Source: UBA1723 sp045629285 (GTDB taxonomy: Bacteria > Bacteroidota > Bacteroidia > Bacteroidales > Paludibacteraceae). Taken from it: 64,000 bases of DNA. The translations under genes were made by a program, and so were the position numbers. The notes under the pieces are model-generated. The model had not been told where the DNA came from and did not search any database. It saw only the letters and a program-made list of their open reading frames with translations. How positions within the stretch are numbered: position 1 is the first letter of the stretch; each line of letters begins with the position of its first letter. The DNA lies in contig JAZQQY010000053.1 in the NCBI GenBank assembly GCA_045629285.1, positions 61,850 through 125,849 of the forward strand, given 5' to 3'. This document shows positions 24,239-33,826 of this stretch, in pieces.

Positions 24239-25966
24239 ATGGGTTTACTAGATCTAAGTGAACAGGAGATTTTGAGACGTGAGAGTCTTAAGGCACTACG
24301 TGATATGGGTATAGAGCCATATCCAGCAGCTGAGTATAAGGTTACTGCTTATAGTACAGAGATTAAAGAGCAGTTTAAGGATGATGCTGAGAAATGGGAG
24401 CTTTCCATTGCAGGTCGTATCATGAGTCGCCGTATCATGGGTAAGGCTTCGTTCGCTGAAATTCAGGATTCAAAAGGACGTATTCAGGTTTACATCTCTC
24501 GCGACGACTTATGTCCTGGCGACGACAAGGAGATGTACAACACAGTTTTCAAGAAACTTCTAGACATTGGTGACTTTGTTGGTGTTAAGGGTTATGCATT
24601 CCGCACACAGACAGGCGAGATTTCAGTACACTGTGCTGAGCTTACAGTGTTGAGCAAGAGCCTTAAGCCGCTTCCAATCGTTAAATATAAGGACGGTGTA
24701 GCTTACGACGCATTTGACGATCCGGAGCTTCGCTACCGTCAGCGTTATGTTGACTTGATCGTTAACGACGGTATCAAGGAGACGTTCCTAAAGCGTGCTA
24801 AGATTGTGCGCACTATCCGCAACATTTTGGACAACGCTGGTTATACAGAGGTTGACACTCCAATCCTTCAGAGCATCGCAGGAGGTGCGTCGGCTCGTCC
24901 GTTCATCACTCACTTCAACGCTCTAAACCAGGATATGTACATGCGTATCGCTACTGAGCTTTACTTGAAGAGACTTATCGTTGGTGGTTTCGAGGGTGTT
25001 TACGAGATGGGTAAGAACTTCCGTAACGAAGGTATGGACAAGACTCATAACCCAGAGTTCACTTGTATGGAGCTTTACGTATCATACAAAGATTTGAACT
25101 GGGGTATGGACTTCACAGAGAAGATGCTTGAGCAGATCTGTATCGCAGCCAACGGTAAGCCAGAGGTTGAGATCGACGGTAAGATCATCTCATTCAAGGC
25201 TCCATTCCGTCGTCTTCCTATCCTTGACGCTATTAAGGAGAAGACAGGTTACGACCTATATCCAATGAGCGAGGATGAGATCCGTGAGACAGCCAAGAAG
25301 CTTGGAATCGAGGTAGACGAGACAATGGGTAAGGGTAAGCTTATCGACGAGATCTTTGGTGAGACTTGTGAGGGCGACTTCATCCAGCCTACATTCATCT
25401 GCGACTATCCAGTTGAGATGTCTCCACTAACTAAGATGCACCGTTCTAAGCCAGGCTTGACAGAGCGTTTTGAGTTGATGGTTAACGGTAAGGAGCTAGC
25501 TAACGCATATTCAGAGCTTAACGATCCAATCGATCAGGAGCAGAGATTCATCGACCAGATGAAGCTTGCAGATAAGGGCGACGATGAGGCTATGATCATC
25601 GACCACGACTTCTTGCGTGCACTTCAGTACGGTATGCCTCCAACATTCGGTATCGGTATCGGTATCGACCGTTTGGTGATGCTTATGACTGGTAAGTTCG
25701 CTATCGGAGAGGTTATGTTGTTCCCTCAGATGAAGCCAGAGGCAACACAGGCTAAGGATGCAACATCTAAGTACGTAGCTCTTGGAATTCCAGAGGCATG
25801 GGTAGAAGTCATCCAGAAGGCAGGATTCTTGACAATCGACAGCTTGAAGGAGTGTAATCCAAACAAGCTGCACCAGGATATTTGTGGACTAAATAAGAAA
25901 TACAAGCTAGACCTTGCAAATCCAACTAAGGAAGAGGTCGCAGAATGGATTTCTAAGGCTAATTAA
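24239..25966 (+). CDS. lysS: Lysyl-tRNA synthetase, class II
   Basis: LysRS charges tRNA-Lys with lysine. The 575-residue protein has an N-terminal OB-fold anticodon-binding domain (~55-165) and a class II catalytic core: motif 2 around KNFRNEGMDKTHNPEFTCME and motif 3 in FGIGIGIDRLVMLMTGKF. A ~65-residue C-terminal extension (KYVALGIPEAWVEVIQKAGF onward), seen in other Bacteroidota LysRS, follows the core. Codon use matches secA and pgi, consistent with a highly expressed core gene. It has its own promoter. The gpsA gene starts 126 nt downstream across an imperfect GAGACG hairpin. Confidence 0.97.
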   Translation: MGLLDLSEQEILRRESLKALRDMGIEPYPAAEYKVTAYSTEIKEQFKDDAEKWELSIAGRIMSRRIMGKASFAEIQDSKGRIQVYISRDDLCPGDDKEMYNTVFKKLLDIGDFVGVKGYAFRTQTGEISVHCAELTVLSKSLKPLPIVKYKDGVAYDAFDDPELRYRQRYVDLIVNDGIKETFLKRAKIVRTIRNILDNAGYTEVDTPILQSIAGGASARPFITHFNALNQDMYMRIATELYLKRLIVGGFEGVYEMGKNFRNEGMDKTHNPEFTCMELYVSYKDLNWGMDFTEKMLEQICIAANGKPEVEIDGKIISFKAPFRRLPILDAIKEKTGYDLYPMSEDEIRETAKKLGIEVDETMGKGKLIDEIFGETCEGDFIQPTFICDYPVEMSPLTKMHRSKPGLTERFELMVNGKELANAYSELNDPIDQEQRFIDQMKLADKGDDEAMIIDHDFLRALQYGMPPTFGIGIGIDRLVMLMTGKFAIGEVMLFPQMKPEATQAKDATSKYVALGIPEAWVEVIQKAGFLTIDSLKECNPNKLHQDICGLNKKYKLDLANPTKEEVAEWISKAN

Positions 25967-26004
25967 TAAATGGTTAATAATTAATAATTGGTTAATATTG
26001 TATT

Positions 26005-26029
26005 GTAGAGACGCTGCGTCAGCACGTCT
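26005..26029 (+). repeat. GTAGAGACG-type hairpin between lysS and gpsA
   Basis: GAGACG (from 26007) pairs with CGTCTC across an 11-nt loop. The inner GCGTCAGCACGT is repeated once more just downstream (26041-26052). No T tract follows, so termination would be weak. Confidence 0.45.
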
Positions 26030-26092
26030 CAATCGAAAATGCGTCAGCACGTTTTAATCATATAACCAGTGTTAATTCATTAAAAATAAGTA

Positions 26093-27094
26093 ATGCAGGA
26101 AATGCAAAGAAGAATAGCGGTGATGGGCGGAGGAAGCTGGGCTACAGCCTTGGCTAAAATCTGCTTGGCAAATAAGGATAGACATATCAATTGGTATATG
26201 CGTCGTCCTGAGCAGATCGAGGAATTCAAGCAGACTGGTCACAATCCGTCTTACCTTGTGTCGGCTCACTTTGATGTTGAGAGAATTTCATTCTTTTCCG
26301 ACATCAACGAGGCAGTACGCAACTCAGATGTGTTGATTTTTGCCACTCCGTCGCCATATTTGAAGAGCCATTTGGCTAATTTGACTGAATCATTGGAGGA
26401 TAAGATTATCATTTCTGCAATCAAGGGTATTGTGCCGGATGAGAACCTTGTCATCTCTGAATATTTCAAGGAGAAATACGGTGTCAAGGATGAGAACATC
26501 CTTGTGGTGTCCGGTCCTACACACGCAGAGGAGATTTCTGTTGAGCGTTTGTCATTTTTGACTGTAGGATGCAGTTCACAGGAACGTGCGGAAGAGATTT
26601 GTCAGATTTTGAATTGCTCATATTTGAAGACAAGAATTCTTAACGATGTATACGGTATTGAGTATGCATCCGTATTGAAGAACGTCTATGCAATCGCAGC
26701 CGGAATTTGCCACGGTATGAAGCTAGGCGACAATTTCCAGGCAGTGTTGATCTGCAACGCAATTCAGGAGATGAACAGATTCCTTACAGTTGCAACTCAG
26801 CAGGAACGCAATATCTGCGAACCGGTATTCCTTGGCGACTTGCTTGTGACAGGATATTCTAAATTCTCTCGCAATCGCTTGTTCGGAACAATGATCGGTA
26901 AGGGTTACAGTGTCAAGACGGCTCAGGTGGAGATGGAAATGGTGGCTGAAGGCTACTATGGCACAAAGTGTATTACTGAGATCAACAAGAAATTCAACGT
27001 GGAGATGCCGATTCTTGAGGCTGTTTACAACATCCTTTACGATCGAGCAATCGCACCGTTGGAAATGCGTAAGTTGATTACTAAGTTGAAATAA
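26093..27094 (+). CDS. gpsA: Glycerol-3-phosphate dehydrogenase [NAD(P)+]
   Basis: GpsA reduces dihydroxyacetone phosphate to sn-glycerol-3-phosphate for phospholipid synthesis. The 333-residue length is normal. The N-terminal Rossmann motif is IAVMGGGSWATALAKI. The catalytic region contains SGPTHAEEIS and the conserved Lys in VLKNVYAIAAGICHGMKLGDN. An alternative ATG at 26102 is two codons nearer the Rossmann motif and cannot be excluded. It is followed after 19 nt by pgi, so the two probably form an operon. Confidence 0.96.
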   Translation: MQEMQRRIAVMGGGSWATALAKICLANKDRHINWYMRRPEQIEEFKQTGHNPSYLVSAHFDVERISFFSDINEAVRNSDVLIFATPSPYLKSHLANLTESLEDKIIISAIKGIVPDENLVISEYFKEKYGVKDENILVVSGPTHAEEISVERLSFLTVGCSSQERAEEICQILNCSYLKTRILNDVYGIEYASVLKNVYAIAAGICHGMKLGDNFQAVLICNAIQEMNRFLTVATQQERNICEPVFLGDLLVTGYSKFSRNRLFGTMIGKGYSVKTAQVEMEMVAEGYYGTKCITEINKKFNVEMPILEAVYNILYDRAIAPLEMRKLITKLK

Positions 27095-27113
27095 AGTAAA
27101 CAAAATAGAATAA

Positions 27114-28475
27114 ATGGAAAACATGAAACTTAACGTGGAGAACGCCTTCGTATGTAAGGAACTTCACATTTCAATGTCTGCTGTAAAGGGTTACGAGCAG
27201 GCTGTTGCTGAGGCTCAGGAGATGCTTCACAAGGGTACAGGTCTAGGTAACGATTTCCTAGGTTGGTTGACTTTGCCTTCTTCTATCACAGAGCAGTTTA
27301 TGGATGAGATCATCGCAGCTGCAAAGGTTTTGAGAGAGAAGTGTGACTACGTAGTTGTAGCTGGTATCGGTGGTTCTTACCTAGGTGCTCGCGCCGTAAT
27401 CGAGGCTCTTTCTAACTCTTTCGCTCCATTCATGAAGAGTTCAAAGAACCCAACTATTCTTTACGCTGGTAACAGCATCTCTGAGGATTACCTAGCTGAG
27501 CTTTCTTCATTCTTGAGCAGAAAGCAGTTTGGTATCATCAACATCTCTAAGTCGGGTACAACAACTGAGACTGCTCTTGCATTCCGTATCCTTAAGACAC
27601 AGCTTGAGGAGCAGGTCGGTAAGGACGAGGCTCGTCAGAGAATCATCGCTGTAACTGACGCTAAGAAGGGTGCTCTTCGCACACTTGCTACAAAGGAAGG
27701 TTACAAGACATTCGTAATTCCTGATAACATCGGTGGTCGTTTCTCAGTTCTTACTCCAGTAGGTTTGCTTCCTATCGCAGTGGCTGGTTTCGATATCAAG
27801 AAGCTTGTTGCTGGTGCTGCTTCAATGGAGAAGCTAACAGCTCAGGACGTTCCATTCTCAAAGAACCCATCTGCTATCTACGCTGCTACTCGTAACGAGC
27901 TTTACCAGAAGGGTAAGAAGATCGAGATCTTGGTTAACTACAACCCTAAGTTGCACTACATCGCAGAGTGGTGGAAGCAGCTTTACGGTGAGTCAGAGGG
28001 TAAGGATCTTAAGGGTATCTTCCCAGCTGCAGTAGACTTCTCTACAGACCTTCACTCAATGGGTCAGTGGATCCAGGAGGGTGAGCGTTCTATCTTCGAG
28101 ACAGTTATCTCAATCGCTCGTCCATCAAAGAAGATCACAGTTCCTATGGATGCTGAGAACCTTGACGGTCTTAACTTCGTAGGTGGAAAGAACGTTGACT
28201 ACGTTAACAAGCAGGCTGAGCTAGGTGTTATCATCGCTCATACAGACGGTGGTGTTCCTAATCTACACATCAACTTGCCTTCACTTAACGAGTTCTACAT
28301 CGGTCAGTTGTTCTACTTCTTCGAGAAGGCTTGTGGTATCTCTGGTTACCTACTTGGCGTTAACCCATTCAACCAGCCAGGTGTTGAGGCTTACAAGAAA
28401 AACATGTTCGCTCTACTTGGCAAGCCAGGTTACGAGGAGGCTACAAAGGCTATGAACGCTCGCCTTGGTAGATAA
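27114..28475 (+). CDS. pgi: Glucose-6-phosphate isomerase
   Basis: Pgi interconverts glucose-6-phosphate and fructose-6-phosphate in glycolysis and gluconeogenesis. The 453-residue protein belongs to the shorter bacterial PGI group (~450 residues). Visible motifs include the SIS-fold phosphate loop GIGGSYLGARAV, NISKSGTTTET, the signature IGGRFSVLTPVGLLPIA and LHSMGQWIQEGE. A start at 27123 (ATG AAA CTT) is also possible. Codon bias is very strong. It follows gpsA closely and is closed by a terminator at 28505. Confidence 0.97.
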   Translation: MENMKLNVENAFVCKELHISMSAVKGYEQAVAEAQEMLHKGTGLGNDFLGWLTLPSSITEQFMDEIIAAAKVLREKCDYVVVAGIGGSYLGARAVIEALSNSFAPFMKSSKNPTILYAGNSISEDYLAELSSFLSRKQFGIINISKSGTTTETALAFRILKTQLEEQVGKDEARQRIIAVTDAKKGALRTLATKEGYKTFVIPDNIGGRFSVLTPVGLLPIAVAGFDIKKLVAGAASMEKLTAQDVPFSKNPSAIYAATRNELYQKGKKIEILVNYNPKLHYIAEWWKQLYGESEGKDLKGIFPAAVDFSTDLHSMGQWIQEGERSIFETVISIARPSKKITVPMDAENLDGLNFVGGKNVDYVNKQAELGVIIAHTDGGVPNLHINLPSLNEFYIGQLFYFFEKACGISGYLLGVNPFNQPGVEAYKKNMFALLGKPGYEEATKAMNARLGR

Positions 28476-28504
28476 TCTTTTGAATCAAATTTGATTCTAT
28501 ATAG

Positions 28505-28533
28505 GGAGACGTGAGGAATCGCGTCTCCTTTTT
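28505..28533 (+). terminator. Terminator after pgi
   Basis: GGAGACG (28505-28511) pairs with CGTCTCC (28522-28528), followed by TTTTTG. It is part of the GAGACG hairpin family. Confidence 0.85.
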
Positions 28534-28609
28534 GTTTTATTCCGACAGAATAACTATTTTTATCCTAAACTATAGATTTTTAGCATCCATAAAAATTTGA
28601 GACTTCAAT

Positions 28610-29530
28610 ATGGGAAAAATACAAATGTCAGATAAAGAATTCTGCGACGAATATATTGCTACCAAACCAAGCGACAACACGGGTTGTCTGATGGGAGTTG
28701 ACGTATTTTTTGTTCTTTTTTTTATATGTTCCATTATAGTGGGATTTGCTAGTCAAACCGATACGACTTTAATGTCAGTATTTTTAGGTTTCTTAATGGT
28801 CTTTTTTTCATTTCCGTTTGTCTATGAAAATGTAAAAAGGAAAATTTTCTTAAAAAAGGTAGGACTTAATGAGAAACAGGCAAGCCGTAGGTATGAATTT
28901 ATAAAATATAAGAAACTATACATGCCGTTGGTGCAGAGAATGTGTAGACTGAATCTGCATCCGATATTGAAGCAATTAGACATGTTGAAATCATCATTCC
29001 GTTCTACCAATGGTGTTTTGAGTGAATTTGTCTTTGAAAGGGAATATACAGATGAAGATTTTGAGAATTCTATAAAACAGATAAGATGCAAGACTATATC
29101 AGAAATGGATACAATAATGGAGATCTTGTTTCAAATTGCTATCTTGGAAGACGGAATTCACGATGATGAATGGGAATTGTTGACGTCTATTATGGAGAGA
29201 TTTTATTCAGATATAATTGATGATAATTATAAGAAGAGAAAAATAGAACCATTTATCACGAAATATACTCCGTTTCGCAGAAGTTTTGCCGACGACGCAA
29301 AAGATGAGAAAACGGATGAGTCCCAGCGTCGACTTGTGCCACCGCATTTGAAACCATATTATGCTATTCTTGGCTTAGATGATAATGCGACTGACAAGGA
29401 TATCAAACAAGCCTATCATAAACTTGCGTTGCAATATCATCCAGATTTGCTTAAGAATGCGGATCGTGCTAAAGAGTGTGAGGCAAAGATGGTGAAGATA
29501 AATGAGGCTTACGAGAAAATCAGAGGATAA
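28610..29530 (+). CDS. Membrane-anchored J-domain protein
   Basis: The 306-residue protein has two hydrophobic segments near the N-terminus (MGVDVFFVLFFICSIIVGFA and a second at ~63-72, MSVFLGFLMVFFSFPFV). A central helical region includes an acidic TerB-like stretch (LFQIAILEDGIHDDEWELL). A C-terminal J domain (~248-306) carries the HPD motif in LALQYHPDLL. J domains stimulate the ATPase of DnaK. The arrangement of TM, TerB-like region and J domain resembles DjlA. The client and role are unknown. The downstream lipoprotein has its own promoter. Confidence 0.75.
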   Translation: MGKIQMSDKEFCDEYIATKPSDNTGCLMGVDVFFVLFFICSIIVGFASQTDTTLMSVFLGFLMVFFSFPFVYENVKRKIFLKKVGLNEKQASRRYEFIKYKKLYMPLVQRMCRLNLHPILKQLDMLKSSFRSTNGVLSEFVFEREYTDEDFENSIKQIRCKTISEMDTIMEILFQIAILEDGIHDDEWELLTSIMERFYSDIIDDNYKKRKIEPFITKYTPFRRSFADDAKDEKTDESQRRLVPPHLKPYYAILGLDDNATDKDIKQAYHKLALQYHPDLLKNADRAKECEAKMVKINEAYEKIRG

Positions 29531-29590
29531 TATTTGAAGCCCTTTGCAATCTTTATTTTTGAAGACAAATATTGATTTTGACAGAAACAA

Positions 29591-29621
29591 TTGTATTTCT
29601 GCGTTCGTATGTGTAAATTTG
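29591..29621 (+). promoter_or_regulatory. Promoter of the lipoprotein gene at 29667
   Basis: TTG at 29591-29593 and TAAATTTG at 29614-29621 are spaced 20 nt apart, a good Bacteroidota consensus match. The ATG lies 45 nt downstream. Confidence 0.65.
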
Positions 29622-29666
29622 TATTTCCCATTAGGAATGAACATAAGGTAATAAAACCGATTTTTT

Positions 29667-30536
29667 ATGAATAAATTGCAAAAAATATTAGTTGCGGCCG
29701 TCAGTCTTTTGTCTTTGACGGTAATACCTGTGGCCTGTACAGAGGAGGATGAAACTAAGACAGAGACACCTTTAGTGAATTTTAATGTGAAAGGTAAGAA
29801 TTTTGTCAGTTCATATTTCAATAGTGAAAATGGAGAACATGATGCTGGAACCGATCTTTTGGAGTTCAAATCAGATAGTGTCGTAATTCATCATAATTGG
29901 TTCTGTATTTTGATCGGCGACTATCTTCAGTTGTTGGATACAGAGGTGGAGGGACGCTATACGGTCAATGGGAATACAGTCCTTTTGGCATGGGAGGATA
30001 AATTGGAAGTCGCAAGTGTCATTGCAGAGGCAGATAATGTAGCTTTACGTATCGGTAAAGAGTCGTTCCAGTATTCTCAACTGAGTGTTGCGGCTCACAG
30101 TAACCGCTTTAAGACTCTTCATGCTCATGATTTGTTGGATCCGGTGGTAAAACCTGCCGATTCTTTGGTTACAGTCGCTCCAGGAGACCGTTTTTTGGTA
30201 GAGTTGGACAGACGTTCGTTTATTTTGACAATCGACTCTGTGGCCGGTTCTAATGCATATAACGATCAGAATGTGACATTTAGAATCTCAGATACTCCTG
30301 GTGATTTCAAAATGTCTGAATCCGCTGGCTCGATTTACTTGATGAGATTCGGCTCAATGGGCTATGCTCCAGTTGACAAGGAGATGGCGGAGAGCAATCC
30401 TAATGATGTCGTATTTTCTCTTGTCACCAACAATGCAGCAGCTAACTATACACTGGCAGCTCCTTCAGTTGACAAGACAATAAAAGGTTCTGCTAACCAT
30501 ACTAAATTTGTAAGATTAAAGCCTCTATTGTACTAA
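29667..30536 (+). CDS. Lipoprotein of unknown function
   Basis: The 289-residue protein has a lipoprotein signal ending in VACTEEDETK (Cys ~24). The acidic residues right after the Cys suggest surface export. The body is predicted beta-rich, with Ser/Val-rich strands and no catalytic motif that I recognise. A DUF-like calycin or beta-barrel fold is possible, but I cannot name a family. It is monocistronic, with a consensus promoter 45 nt upstream and a strong terminator at 30559. Confidence 0.6.
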   Translation: MNKLQKILVAAVSLLSLTVIPVACTEEDETKTETPLVNFNVKGKNFVSSYFNSENGEHDAGTDLLEFKSDSVVIHHNWFCILIGDYLQLLDTEVEGRYTVNGNTVLLAWEDKLEVASVIAEADNVALRIGKESFQYSQLSVAAHSNRFKTLHAHDLLDPVVKPADSLVTVAPGDRFLVELDRRSFILTIDSVAGSNAYNDQNVTFRISDTPGDFKMSESAGSIYLMRFGSMGYAPVDKEMAESNPNDVVFSLVTNNAAANYTLAAPSVDKTIKGSANHTKFVRLKPLLY

Positions 30537-30558
30537 TAGAAAGGCATTCCGGGATATG

Positions 30559-30591
30559 AGCGCACTGATATTTGTCAGTGCGCTTTTTTTG
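30559..30591 (+). terminator. Terminator after the 29667 lipoprotein gene
   Basis: A perfect 10-bp stem AGCGCACTGA (30559-30568) pairs with TCAGTGCGCT (30575-30584), followed by seven or more T residues. Confidence 0.92.
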
Positions 30592-30766
30592 TTTCTGCTT
30601 TTAAAATCCCCGATGAATTCGTGAAAAAAATTCAATTGAGAATTTTATCCTACCATCTTTGGTACTTTTCTTTACCTTCTTGATGTAGATAATGACGATA
30701 TTTGCGAATAGAAAAACACTATATTATTTTTACTATTATTTAGTATCTCTATCTAATACACGTTTA

Positions 30767-33601
30767 ATGATGAAAGGGTTTAATACACTATTATTTGCAA
30801 CACTTCTGTCGGCTTCCAATATCTACGCGGCATCGCGTCAGATGGAAGCCCTCGACAGAGGAGTTCACGCTGTTAAGACTGATAACGGCGTATTTGTCAG
30901 TTGGAGATTTCTTGGTACTGACAGCAAATCGGCAGCTTTTAATTTATATAGAAATGGAACACTTGTGAACGCTCAGCCGATCACAGGTGCCACGAATTTT
31001 GTCGACAATGCCGGCACAGCATCATCGTCTTACGTTGTGAAGACGGTGGTGGATGGAAAGGACGTCGAGACAAGTGATGCCTGCAAGCCTTGGGGATCAT
31101 GGTGGAAGAGCATCCAACTATCTCGTCCTGCCACAGGAACCGGCGGTTGCACGTATACTCCGAACGATATGAGCGTGGGTGATGCCGACGGCGACGGAAA
31201 GTATGAACTATACGTTAAGTGGGATCCGAGCAATTCCAAAGATAACTCCCAGAGTGGTACGACCGGTAATGTCTACGTGGATTGCTACAAACTTGACGGT
31301 ACCATGCTTTGGCGTATCGACCTTGGACGCAATATCCGTGCAGGTGCCCACTATACTCAGTTCCAGGTCTACGATTACGATGGCGACGGCAAGTGCGAGA
31401 TCGTTATGAAGACTGCTCCCGGAACAAAAGACGGTACGGGAAAATATGTGCTTATGAACGGAGATAATTCTAGTGCCGATTACAGAAACAGCGATGGATA
31501 CGTACTTTCTGGACCAGAATACCTAACTATTTTCAACGGATTCACCGGAGCTGAGATCAATACTGTCGCATTCAATCCTGGTCGAGGGACAGTTTCTGGT
31601 TGGGGAGATAAGTATGGAAACCGTGTCGACAGATTCTTGGCTTGTACTGCTTATCTTGACGGTCAGCATCCAAGTATTGTGATGTGTCGTGGATATTATA
31701 CTCGCTCAACTCTTTGCGCTTGGGATTTCAAGAACGGTAAGCTTGTTCAGCGTTGGTTTCACGACTCTCCGACAAGTGGTCAGGGAGCATACGGGGAAGG
31801 ATTCCATAATGTGTCTGTGGCTGATGTCGACAATGATGGTTATGATGAGATCATTTATGGTAGCGCGACTATAGATCACGATGGAAAATTATATAGCCGT
31901 ACCGGTTACGGACACGGTGATGCAATGCATGTCAGCCGAATGTTCCCTAACGACAACGATTTCTACGGCTGGTTCGTTCATGAGGAAAAGACTAGTGCAT
32001 ACGGATATGAATTGAGAAACCTTCGTACTAACAAGGTTGTGTTCGGTGCAAAGACAAATACGGATAACGGACGTGGATTTGCAGCAGATGTTGATCCTAA
32101 TAATCCAGGATTTGAATTCTGCAGTTCATTCGATGGATATTACTATAACAAAAGCGGACAGCAGGTAGGTAATAGATCAAGCGTCAATTTCCGTCTTTAT
32201 TGGGATGGAGATCTTCAGGATGAGATTTTCGACGGACAAGGCACAGCAGCTAAGATTGCCAAGTATAATTCTACTTCCAAGAAACAGCAGGATATGGTGG
32301 TGCTTGGAAATTATGGTAATGGATCTTCTTGCAACACTACAAAGTCGACACCTTGTTTGATTGCGGATCTCTTCGGAGACTGGCGTGAGGAGGTTGTCTT
32401 GTACGACGCGAATGATCCAAGCAAAATCAACATCTATTCAACTACTATTCCGACTAGCTATAGATTGTTCACGCCGATGCACGACTATGTGTACCGTCTA
32501 GGTGTCGCATGGCAGAACACATCTTATAATCAGCCGCCTCACTTGTCGAACTATATCGGTGATGGAGTCGACAATATTCAGCAACCTGATATCTATGTTG
32601 CCGGACAAATCGTGAAAATTGAGCCAACTCACCGTGTTTTTGACCGTGGTGCTGGCAACTCTGATTGGAGCGATGCGGCAAACTGGACAGAAGGTAAGTT
32701 GCCTACTAACATCGATACTGCGATCATCACTAACGGTGAGGTCGACGTGAATGGAGCGTACGTCCAGAATATAATGGTGACAAACGACGGAATCCTTCGT
32801 GTACGAGGAAACTCTACTTTCGGTGAGGTTGAAATCAATAATGGAGGAATCGGTGTGGCTTCAAGCACAATGCTTTTCGAGACTTCGTTCGAAACACTAA
32901 AAATCAGTGGTGATGCTAATGTCTCCATCAGTAAGGATGCCGATCATCATTTGACGCTAAAAGGCGGTGAAATCGTGGGTTCTGGCAATATTATCAAGAC
33001 AAACGTAGGAACTCTTGATGTGGATATGACTGCCAAGGGCTATACTGGCAAATATATAGTCGACGGTGGTGTGTTGAGCCTGAATGCAGAGAACTCAGTC
33101 GGATTGTCCGGTGTAGAGGTGAACAATGATGCGGCGTTGATCAACAATGCATACAATTCTACCGATGAAATCGTGGTTTCTGAATCAGCATCTGTAACAC
33201 TTAATTCTTCGCTTGATGTCAATTATGTAACAGTGAAGCTAAACGACGGAACTGTGAAGCGACTGGCTCCTGGCGTTTACACGTCGTCAGATTTAAGTTG
33301 GCTAAACGGAACCGCTAAGTTGAACGTGATAATAGGAGAGACTGCTACAGATGTCGTATTGGTTGAAAAGAGTGCTGGTATATCCGTTTATCCAAATCCG
33401 GCAAAAGGAATGATTGGAGTTTACCTTAACGGTGAGATTATTCCGGATGCTATTGTCGCCATTTCCGATATGACAGGAGTTGACAGGAAGGTTTGCAAGA
33501 TGAGCAATGCAATCGATATATCAATTCTTCCTTCCGGGTCGTATATGTTGAGAATAGAGAACGGAACAGAGTTTTATTACGAGAAACTTATTGTTAGATA
33601 A
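30767..33601 (+). CDS. Rhamnogalacturonan lyase (PL11-type), secreted, with T9SS sorting domain
   Basis: The 944-residue protein cleaves, by family inference, the rhamnogalacturonan I backbone by beta-elimination. The start at 30767 (or ATG 30770) gives a signal peptide (FNTLLFATLLSASNIYA). Residues ~25-630 match PL11 lyases: MEALDRGVHAVKT near the N-terminus, repeated Ca-binding DADGDGKYELYVKWDPS and YDYDGDGKCEIVMKT segments of the eight-bladed propeller, HYTQFQ, and LFGDWREEVVLYD. Residues ~640-870 are an autotransporter-like beta-helical region (GNSDWSDAANWTEGKLPTN). The C-terminus (~875-944; VYPNPAKGMIGVYL, LPSGSYMLRIENG) is a type A T9SS sorting domain. Two further pectin-type enzymes follow. 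Confidence 0.88.
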   Translation: MMKGFNTLLFATLLSASNIYAASRQMEALDRGVHAVKTDNGVFVSWRFLGTDSKSAAFNLYRNGTLVNAQPITGATNFVDNAGTASSSYVVKTVVDGKDVETSDACKPWGSWWKSIQLSRPATGTGGCTYTPNDMSVGDADGDGKYELYVKWDPSNSKDNSQSGTTGNVYVDCYKLDGTMLWRIDLGRNIRAGAHYTQFQVYDYDGDGKCEIVMKTAPGTKDGTGKYVLMNGDNSSADYRNSDGYVLSGPEYLTIFNGFTGAEINTVAFNPGRGTVSGWGDKYGNRVDRFLACTAYLDGQHPSIVMCRGYYTRSTLCAWDFKNGKLVQRWFHDSPTSGQGAYGEGFHNVSVADVDNDGYDEIIYGSATIDHDGKLYSRTGYGHGDAMHVSRMFPNDNDFYGWFVHEEKTSAYGYELRNLRTNKVVFGAKTNTDNGRGFAADVDPNNPGFEFCSSFDGYYYNKSGQQVGNRSSVNFRLYWDGDLQDEIFDGQGTAAKIAKYNSTSKKQQDMVVLGNYGNGSSCNTTKSTPCLIADLFGDWREEVVLYDANDPSKINIYSTTIPTSYRLFTPMHDYVYRLGVAWQNTSYNQPPHLSNYIGDGVDNIQQPDIYVAGQIVKIEPTHRVFDRGAGNSDWSDAANWTEGKLPTNIDTAIITNGEVDVNGAYVQNIMVTNDGILRVRGNSTFGEVEINNGGIGVASSTMLFETSFETLKISGDANVSISKDADHHLTLKGGEIVGSGNIIKTNVGTLDVDMTAKGYTGKYIVDGGVLSLNAENSVGLSGVEVNNDAALINNAYNSTDEIVVSESASVTLNSSLDVNYVTVKLNDGTVKRLAPGVYTSSDLSWLNGTAKLNVIIGETATDVVLVEKSAGISVYPNPAKGMIGVYLNGEIIPDAIVAISDMTGVDRKVCKMSNAIDISILPSGSYMLRIENGTEFYYEKLIVR

Positions 33602-33631
33602 CAATCCCATTTCATATAGTATAAGGCAAAT

Positions 33632-33658
33632 AAGGTCGCTGTAAAAGGCGGCCTTTTT
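33632..33658 (+). terminator. Terminator after the PL11 gene
   Basis: AAGGTCGC (33632-33639) pairs with GCGGCCTT with one G-T wobble, followed by six T residues. Confidence 0.8.
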
Positions 33659-33786
33659 TGTGTCTTAGATACGGCGTGAAAATAATTTGGCTTTAGTCAG
33701 TAGGACAAATGTAAACTCTAAGATAGACAAATGTATATTGTTAAACACTAAAGTTTGTTTTGTTAAAGTGAAATTTTAGTGTTGTT

Positions 33787-33794
33787 TATTTTTG
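33787..33794 (+). promoter_or_regulatory. Probable -7 box of the GH43 gene (TATTTTTG)
   Basis: Exact TAnnTTTG match 33 nt before the ATG. The -33 region is poor (TTTTG at 33758-33762 is ~24 nt away), which may indicate activator dependence. Confidence 0.5.
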
Positions 33795-33826
33795 CTTTTG
33801 TATAATTTACCTTAAAGGCTGGAACC